A stretch of 64,000 nt of DNA from Tritrichomonas musculus (lineage: Eukaryota; Parabasalia; Tritrichomonadida; Tritrichomonadidae), in NCBI GenBank assembly GCA_039105265.1, contig JAPFFF010000020.1:2606435-2670434 (forward strand), written 5' to 3'. Shown here in pieces: positions 57,011-64,000 of this stretch. The translations under genes and the position numbers were made by a program. The notes under the pieces are model-generated. The model searched no databases. It saw nothing but the letters and a program-made list of their open reading frames with translations, and had not been told where the DNA came from. Within the stretch, counting starts at the first letter, position 1. Every line of letters starts with the position of its first letter.

Positions 57011-57376
57011 AACTAAGTTTTTTAATTATTACCTTATTCACAAAAAAATTGAGAGTTTTTAATTCAAATTTTCTATGAGTCTTCAGAAAGTAGGACGATA
57101 AGTAGGGACAAATTATTTTTTTTAAAATACCATATCTTTCAATTTTGAGAAGATGAAAATAAAAAAAAAGAATATAAAAAAGTTTTTTATTCAGGAAAAA
57201 TACCTTTTAAATAGCTTTGGGAGCCTTTGAGGGCTAAGCCCAATTGGTTAAGGTAATAGCGGGAGCCTCGACCTGAAATGAATGAAGGTATTCATGCCTT
57301 AATAACTTAAAAAAAATATTTAGCTTTATTCAAATTTGAGAGGACGATAAGAAGGGACAAATTAAAAAACTTAGTT
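57011..57376. mobile_element. Probable Tc1/mariner-type miniature element with TA duplication
   Basis: Perfect 17-bp terminal inverted repeats, AACTAAGTTTTTTAATT at 57011-57027 and its reverse complement at 57360-57376, are each flanked by TA (57009-57010 and 57377-57378). Length is 366 bp with no open frame. A direct repeat of 24 bases (starting AGGACGATAAG) lies at 57092-57115 and 57341-57364. The short AT-rich repeats could arise by chance, so confidence is moderate. Confidence 0.45.
57225..57300 (+). other. tRNA-like GC-richer segment
   Basis: Inside the miniature element lies AAGCCCAATTGGTTAAGG, which resembles a tRNA D-arm/A box, and further on AAGGTATTCATGCCTT, which could be a weak T-arm. 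I could not close a convincing acceptor stem or anticodon arm, so at best this is a degenerate tRNA-derived (SINE-like) sequence. Confidence 0.25.
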
Positions 57377-57378
57377 TA

Positions 57379-58072
57379 TTATTTTTGGTCAATTCAAATT
57401 TCCAAATAAATTTCAATAAAATTTTTCAATTTATTCATTTTTTAAAATATTTTTATAATGATACGAAAATGAGATATTGATTTCATAATTATATAAAAAG
57501 AAATAATTTATACTACTATTATTGTAATTTTGGATGATGGATAAATTGATTGAATCATAAAAGAAAATATTTTTTTTTAGATAAAAGACTAATTTCCCAG
57601 ATGCCAGCTATAAATATTTATTTTCTAATCTTTTGTTAAACTCTCCTGATTCACATGCAATTTCTGAATCAAGTTTTCCTATCAATATTATCAAATGATC
57701 AAAATCGATTATTTTATTTAAATAATTATTTCGATCTTTTAATCACAATTAAAACCTTTTCATGTCGTTCAAGGTGCAAGTCTTCTCAATTTTTCTGATA
57801 TATCCATTCAAATATTTCATTCAATTGTTCTTCCAATTGGAATACCTGTTGGCGAAAAAATAATTTGTAAATTGACTTAAATTTTAAATTTTGATAAAGA
57901 CACTTTTTGAGCGTAGCTCAAAAAGCGGCTATCTTGTTCTTATAAAAAACGATTATATCATTTTATTAAGATAAAATATGGCGGAATGACAAACTATAGA
58001 AAAAGTTACACCATTTTTTTCTGAGGAAAATTCGTTATTCTGACTTTTTGAGTTAATTGAGAAGGTATACAA
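57379..58072. other. AT-rich spacer with one hairpin
   Basis: No gene recognised. A near-perfect hairpin lies at about 57902-57924 (CTTTTTGAGC and GCTCAAAAAG arms, 3-base loop). Confidence 0.4.
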
Positions 58073-58470
58073 AAAGTTCTAAAATTTTCTTGTAAAGTTT
58101 TGAAAAAGTTCACTAAGATAAAACCATGAAAAAGCGCCATTTTTATAGAACTAAACCAATCAAAGAAACCGAGATGACGACATTGCCGCCCATAGCATGA
58201 TCACGATCAGTAATGCTTAGCAGCTAGCTGGTTGTAACTGCGGCGAGTCGTCATCCGGGCAAAGATATCGCGATTTCATCCGGAAGATCTGGAATGACGA
58301 CATTGCCGCCCATAGGACGACCACGGTGGCAATAAAAAGATGAAAATAAAACAAACAAAAAACAAACAAAATTGATTATTTAATATTATTATTACGATTT
58401 TTTAATTTTTTTATTTTGATAAAGCTTATTTAAAATATTCTGAGTCTTCTCAGAAATTTGTTAAATTTTT
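58073..58470. repeat. Repeat segment copy 1 with 120-bp unit
   Basis: Order: a left flank beginning AAGTTCTAAAATTTTCTTGT (from about 58073), one full 120-bp unit (58174-58293) and a partial unit, then a right flank with CCACGGTGGCA, AAACAAACAAAAAACAAAC and TTCTGAGTCTTCTCAG up to about 58470. The whole segment recurs at 58601-59258. The 120-bp unit is much more GC-rich than the flanks and carries ATGACGAC near its start and GTCGTCAT about 80 bases later, an internal inverted pair. Confidence 0.8.
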
Positions 58471-58600
58471 TTTTTTTAATAAATATATATAACTTTTTGA
58501 AAGAATTATGGTCTTTTTTTATTTATGGAAGAAGACCAAAATCTTTATTATTCAGCGAAATATCTATCTCATACGCAAAGACCTAATTCTTTAAAAGATA

Positions 58601-59160
58601 AAGTTCTAAAATTTTCTTGTAAAGTTTTGAAAAAGTTCACTAAGATAAAACCATGAAAAAGCGCCATTTTTATAGAACTAAACCAATCAAAGAAACCGAG
58701 ATGACGACATTGCCGCCCATAGCATGATCACGATCAGCAATGCTTAGCAGCTAGCTGGTTGTAACTGCGGCGAGTCGTCATCCGGACAAAGATATCGCGA
58801 TTTCATCCGGAAGATCTGGAATGACGACATTGCCGCCCATAGCAAGACCACGATCAGCAATGCTTAGCAGCTAGCTGGTTGTAACTGCGGCGAGTCGTCA
58901 TCCGGACAAAGATATCGCGATTTCATCCGGAAGATCTGGAATGACGACATTGCCGCCCATAGCATGATCACGATCAGTAATGCTTAGCAGCTAGCTGGTT
59001 GTAACTGCGGCGAGTCGTCATCCGGACAAAGATATCGCGATTTCATCCGGAAGATCTGGAATGACGACATTGCCGCCCATAGGACGACCACGGTGGCATA
59101 AAACAGATGAAAATAAAACAAACAAAAAACAAACAAAATTGATTATTTAATATTATTGTG

Positions 59161-59193
<33 letters not shown>

Positions 59194-59258
59194 ATTTTTT
59201 TTTTTTTTTTTTTGATAAAGCTTATTTAAAATATTCTGAGTCTTCTCAGAAATTTGTT
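58601..59258. repeat. Repeat segment copy 2 with three 120-bp units
   Basis: Same flanks as 58073-58470, but with full units at 58701-58820, 58821-58940 and 58941-59060 followed by a partial unit from 59061. Units differ by only a few bases. The right flank ends at the stop codon of the MULE-type transposase gene, so this segment probably belongs to the 3' end or terminal region of that transposon family. Confidence 0.8.
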
Positions 59259-60741
59259 AAGAGAAAAATCTGTTACCACCTGCAGCTAAATCTGCATTTT
59301 TCCAACTTGCTATTTTGAATTTAGATAAAAAATATATGACACCTGAATTATCGCATCTAGTTTCAAAAACATAGCGGACAAAATTAGAAAAACATATTTT
59401 TTCGATATCATGATATGATAATTGAGGATACATTCCTTTAATTTCAGCCTTCGTTTCATAGTATTTTTTCTTAATTAATTCGATGTCAGCATTACAGTCT
59501 TTTATCATTGAATCAAAATTGTCATCTTCGTCGTATAAATTTTTAAGTTTTAATTTTTCTTTCTTTTGACTTGTGTTACTTTCTTCTTTCTTTTTTCTGA
59601 AAACCAATTTTTCATCAAGTGCTCGAAAATCAAAATGATTTCCAGAATATTTGGCATCATTTGGATTAATATTTGGGAATTTTGGTAAAACATATGTAAA
59701 ACAATTAAGAAACTCATTAATAAAAGAGCCTAATATATTCAATGATTCCTTATCAAACTTTCTATTCTTTTCAACTTCGTATATTGATATTATTCTATCT
59801 ATATTTTTTCTATTTGATTTAAAAAGATTTTTTTCAAATTTATAATTGGGGAACTTTTTGAGAGATTGAACAAATAAATATTGAATATCAATTTCATTGC
59901 TATTTTTAACAATATTAAATATTTCTGATTTGCAAAAATTATTTAATATTGTATGTATGCAAGGAAGTTTCACTCCATAAATTGATTCAACAAAATCATC
60001 TTCACCACAATCACAATTTTCTTTTGAACATTTTAAATAATTATCTGGTCTCTTGCTAAGAATTTGTATAACTTTTTGAATCATTTTTTGATGTTTATTT
60101 TGAAAAGAATTTCCACAAATATCTGAGTAATTATTTATATAATTTAATAAATAATTTACAATTGTTGTGAAACCAGTTTTAAATGAATGAGTTCCGGAAT
60201 CTGGCAATTTTTGATTGATATTTCCGTGGAAACCTTCCGAATGATTTGAACAACGAGCTACATGGTGGTCAGAACGAATCCATATTGCCCAAAAAGTTAT
60301 ATAATAATCACTTTTTTTAATTTCTTCTTTATTTGGCATTCTTTCCACTTCATCTATATCTTTTAACATAATTTCAAAATCTTTTAATTTTTGTTTTTTT
60401 TCATTATCTTGATCGGTATCGTCAAATAAAGGTGAATTTGGATCTTTTTTATATTCGTCCATTTCAACTAAAATAAATTCTTTTTCTTGTTTATATATTA
60501 AATATGTTTTGCATCTCAATAACCTTGCAACCCATATGCCTAATGATGATTTAGGTCCAAATATTTGTATAATATGACGATGACAAAAATATTGAATATT
60601 TGAATGTAATTTACAGAACTTTTTGATAGGAGAACCTAAATCTGATAAAACAACTTTATTTTCAAAAACATTTTTATTTAAACAAAACTTATTTAATCCA
60701 TCAAATAATAAATTATAAAAAACGGTTCTCTTTAGGGCCAA
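59257..60741 (-). pseudogene. 5'-truncated MULE-type transposase
   Basis: A frame of about 494 codons resembling trichomonad Mutator-like transposases: VVLSDLGSPIKKFCK and FCHRHIIQIFGPKSSLG look like the middle and end of the DDE core, and ARCSNHSEGFHGNINQKL matches the conserved N-H-x-E-x-F-H segment; CSKENCDCGEDDF suggests a zinc-binding tail. The frame opens abruptly at the border of the 41-bp minisatellite with TTG, not ATG, and the first Met is near residue 93, so the N-terminal part of the protein is missing. The downstream end abuts a repeat segment that may be the transposon terminus. No stop inside the frame, so truncation looks recent. Confidence 0.72.
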
Positions 60742-60745
60742 TTGT

Positions 60746-63700
60746 GCATATCTGATTATCCTCCTACCCGCCCCTCCCCCGTTCCTGCATATCTGATTAT
60801 CCTCCTACCCGCCCCTCCCCCGTTCCTGCATATCTGATTATCCTCCTACCCGCCCCTCCCCCGTTCCTGCATATCTGATTATCCTCCTACCCGCCCCTCC
60901 CCCGTTCCTGCATATCTGATTATCCTCCTACCCGCCCCTCCCCCGTTCCTGCATATCTGATTATCCTCCTACCCGCCCCTCCCCCGTTCCTGCATATCTG
61001 ATTATCCTCCTACCCGCCCCTCCCCCGTTCCTGCATATCTGATTATCCTCCTACCCGCCCCTCCCCCGTTCCTGCATATCTGATTATCCTCCTACCCGCC
61101 CCTCCCCCGTTCCTGCATATCTGATTATCCTCCTACCCGCCCCTCCCCCGTTCCTGCATATCTGATTATCCTCCTACCCGCCCCTCCCCCGTTCCTGCAT
61201 ATCTGATTATCCTCCTACCCGCCCCTCCCCCGTTCCTGCATATCTGATTATCCTCCTACCCGCCCCTCCCCCGTTCCTGCATATCTGATTATCCTCCTAC
61301 CCGCCCCTCCCCCGTTCCTGCATATCTGATTATCCTCCTACCCGCCCCTCCCCCGTTCCTGCATATCTGATTATCCTCCTACCCGCCCCTCCCCCGTTCC
61401 TGCATATCTGATTATCCTCCTACCCGCCCCTCCCCCGTTCCTGCATATCTGATTATCCTCCTACCCGCCCCTCCCCCGTTCCTGCATATCTGATTATCCT
61501 CCTACCCGCCCCTCCCCCGTTCCTGCATATCTGATTATCCTCCTACCCGCCCCTCCCCCGTTCCTGCATATCTGATTATCCTCCTACCCGCCCCTCCCCC
61601 GTTCCTGCATATCTGATTATCCTCCTACCCGCCCCTCCCCCGTTCCTGCATATCTGATTATCCTCCTACCCGCCCCTCCCCCGTTCCTGCATATCTGATT
61701 ATCCTCCTACCCGCCCCTCCCCCGTTCCTGCATATCTGATTATCCTCCTACCCGCCCCTCCCCCGTTCCTGCATATCTGATTATCCTCCTACCCGCCCCT
61801 CCCCCGTTCCTGCATATCTGATTATCCTCCTACCCGCCCCTCCCCCGTTCCTGCATATCTGATTATCCTCCTACCCGCCCCTCCCCCGTTCCTGCATATC
61901 TGATTATCCTCCTACCCGCCCCTCCCCCGTTCCTGCATATCTGATTATCCTCCTACCCGCCCCTCCCCCGTTCCTGCATATCTGATTATCCTCCTACCCG
62001 CCCCTCCCCCGTTCCTGCATATCTGATTATCCTCCTACCCGCCCCTCCCCCGTTCCTGCATATCTGATTATCCTCCTACCCGCCCCTCCCCCGTTCCTGC
62101 ATATCTGATTATCCTCCTACCCGCCCCTCCCCCGTTCCTGCATATCTGATTATCCTCCTACCCGCCCCTCCCCCGTTCCTGCATATCTGATTATCCTCCT
62201 ACCCGCCCCTCCCCCGTTCCTGCATATCTGATTATCCTCCTACCCGCCCCTCCCCCGTTCCTGCATATCTGATTATCCTCCTACCCGCCCCTCCCCCGTT
62301 CCTGCATATCTGATTATCCTCCTACCCGCCCCTCCCCCGTTCCTGCATATCTGATTATCCTCCTACCCGCCCCTCCCCCGTTCCTGCATATCTGATTATC
62401 CTCCTACCCGCCCCTCCCCCGTTCCTGCATATCTGATTATCCTCCTACCCGCCCCTCCCCCGTTCCTGCATATCTGATTATCCTCCTACCCGCCCCTCCC
62501 CCGTTCCTGCATATCTGATTATCCTCCTACCCGCCCCTCCCCCGTTCCTGCATATCTGATTATCCTCCTACCCGCCCCTCCCCCGTTCCTGCATATCTGA
62601 TTATCCTCCTACCCGCCCCTCCCCCGTTCCTGCATATCTGATTATCCTCCTACCCGCCCCTCCCCCGTTCCTGCATATCTGATTATCCTCCTACCCGCCC
62701 CTCCCCCGTTCCTGCATATCTGATTATCCTCCTACCCGCCCCTCCCCCGTTCCTGCATATCTGATTATCCTCCTACCCGCCCCTCCCCCGTTCCTGCATA
62801 TCTGATTATCCTCCTACCCGCCCCTCCCCCGTTCCTGCATATCTGATTATCCTCCTACCCGCCCCTCCCCCGTTCCTGCATATCTGATTATCCTCCTACC
62901 CGCCCCTCCCCCGTTCCTGCATATCTGATTATCCTCCTACCCGCCCCTCCCCCGTTCCTGCATATCTGATTATCCTCCTACCCGCCCCTCCCCCGTTCCT
63001 GCATATCTGATTATCCTCCTACCCGCCCCTCCCCCGTTCCTGCATATCTGATTATCCTCCTACCCGCCCCTCCCCCGTTCCTGCATATCTGATTATCCTC
63101 CTACCCGCCCCTCCCCCGTTCCTGCATATCTGATTATCCTCCTACCCGCCCCCCCCCCGTTCCTGCATATCTGATTATCCTCCTACCCGCCCCTCCCCCG
63201 TTCCTGCATATCTGATTATCCTCCTACCCGCCCCTCCCCCGTTCCTGCATATCTGATTATCCTCCTACCCGCCCCTCCCCCGTTCCTGCATATCTGATTA
63301 TCCTCCTACCCGCCCCTCCCCCGTTCCTGCATATCTGATTATCCTCCTACCCGCCCCTCCCCCGTTCCTGCATATCTGATTATCCTCCTACCCGCCCCTC
63401 CCCCGTTCCTGCATATCTGATTATCCTCCTACCCGCCCCTCCCCCGTTCCTGCATATCTGATTATCCTCCTACCCGCCCCTCCCCCGTTCCTGCATATCT
63501 GATTATCCTCCTACCCGCCCCTCCCCCGTTCCTGCATATCTGATTATCCTCCTACCCGCCCCCCCCCCGTTCCTGCATATCTGATTATCCTCCTACCCGC
63601 CCCTCCCCCGTTCCTGCATATCTGATTATCCTCCTACCCGCCCCTCCCCCGTTCCTGCATATCTGATTATCCTCCTACCCGCCCCTCCCCCGTTCCTGCA

Positions 63701-64000
63701 TATCTGATTATCCTCCTACCCGCCCCTCCCCCGTTCCTGCATATCTGATTATCCTCCTACCCGCCCCTCCCCCGTTCCTGCATATCTGATTATCCTCCTA
63801 CCCGCCCCTCCCCCGTTCCTGCATATCTGATTATCCTCCTACCCGCCCCTCCCCCGTTCCTGCATATCTGATTATCCTCCTACCCGCCCCTCCCCCGTTC
63901 CTGCATATCTGATTATCCTCCTACCCGCCCCTCCCCCGTTCCTGCATATCTGATTATCCTCCTACCCGCCCCTCCCCCGTTCCTGCATATCTGATTATCC
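60746..64000. repeat. 41-bp minisatellite, 79 full units plus a partial unit
   Basis: The unit begins GCATATCTGATTATCCTCCT and ends in a C-rich block (CCCGCCCCTCCCCCGTTCCT). From 60746 to 63984 there are exactly 79 units of 41 bp, then 16 bases of the next; the array continues past the right edge. All units look identical except for a T-to-C change at 63153 and 63563, exactly 410 bp (10 units) apart. The complementary strand is G-rich with GGGGG, GGGG and GGG runs per unit. Confidence 0.97.

Noticed and set aside
57225-57300. A functional tRNA gene
   Set aside because: Only a D-arm-like and a weak T-arm-like segment are seen; no acceptor stem or anticodon arm could be closed.
60746-64000. 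CRISPR-like array
   Set aside because: The 41-bp units are directly adjacent and identical; there are no unique spacers and no cas genes, and the context is eukaryotic.
60746-64000. Telomere repeat
   Set aside because: The unit is 41 bp and not a short telomere-type repeat; the array has a normal gene fragment on one side and its other end is not visible.

Overview
The window looks like nuclear DNA of a trichomonad (Parabasalia), most likely Tritrichomonas (T. foetus or a close relative). The basis is very AT-rich intergenic DNA, long intronless genes, a BspA-like leucine-rich-repeat/kinase gene with a trichomonad-style DUF3447/ankyrin N-terminus, an ankyrin-kinase gene, a MULE-type transposase, and Maverick/Polinton elements. 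The species call is inference from family content; no rRNA gene or other marker is present.

Region 1 (1-26444) is virus-like. A large, nearly whole Maverick/Polinton (element A) enters from the left edge and ends near 20953. It carries protein-primed DNA polymerase B with an embedded HNH domain, a fibre-like protein, a 1680-residue repeat protein, an integrase, a jelly-roll-type capsid region, a packaging ATPase and several small genes, one of them a 49-residue membrane protein. Its genes share a short ATTTTTG motif just upstream of their start codons, and two of its gene borders carry copies of a hairpin-rich module. Next to it lies a second, much reduced and broken Maverick (element B, about 20954-26444) bounded by inverted terminal repeats. 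Its left repeat lacks the outer part present on the right, which suggests that element A inserted into element B.

Region 2 (26445-54932) is host DNA. It holds a decayed LRR-kinase gene (27042-30095, minus), a USP-family deubiquitinase (30873-32915, minus), a DEAH-type helicase fused to a C-terminal RING-between-RING domain (34092-39347, plus), a full-length Midasin/Rea1 ribosome-assembly ATPase (about 40112-52687, plus) and a decayed ankyrin-coiled-coil-kinase gene (53032-54932, minus). Parts of the coding DNA are strikingly GC-rich compared with their own 5' ends and flanks.

Region 3 (54933-64000) is a repeat sink. It contains a 421-bp MULE-type miniature element with a 9-bp target duplication and a GC-rich passenger segment, a probable Tc1/mariner-type miniature element containing a tRNA-like stretch, two copies of a segment carrying 120-bp tandem repeats, a 5'-truncated MULE transposase gene, and a strikingly homogeneous 41-bp minisatellite (79 units plus a partial unit) that runs off the right edge.
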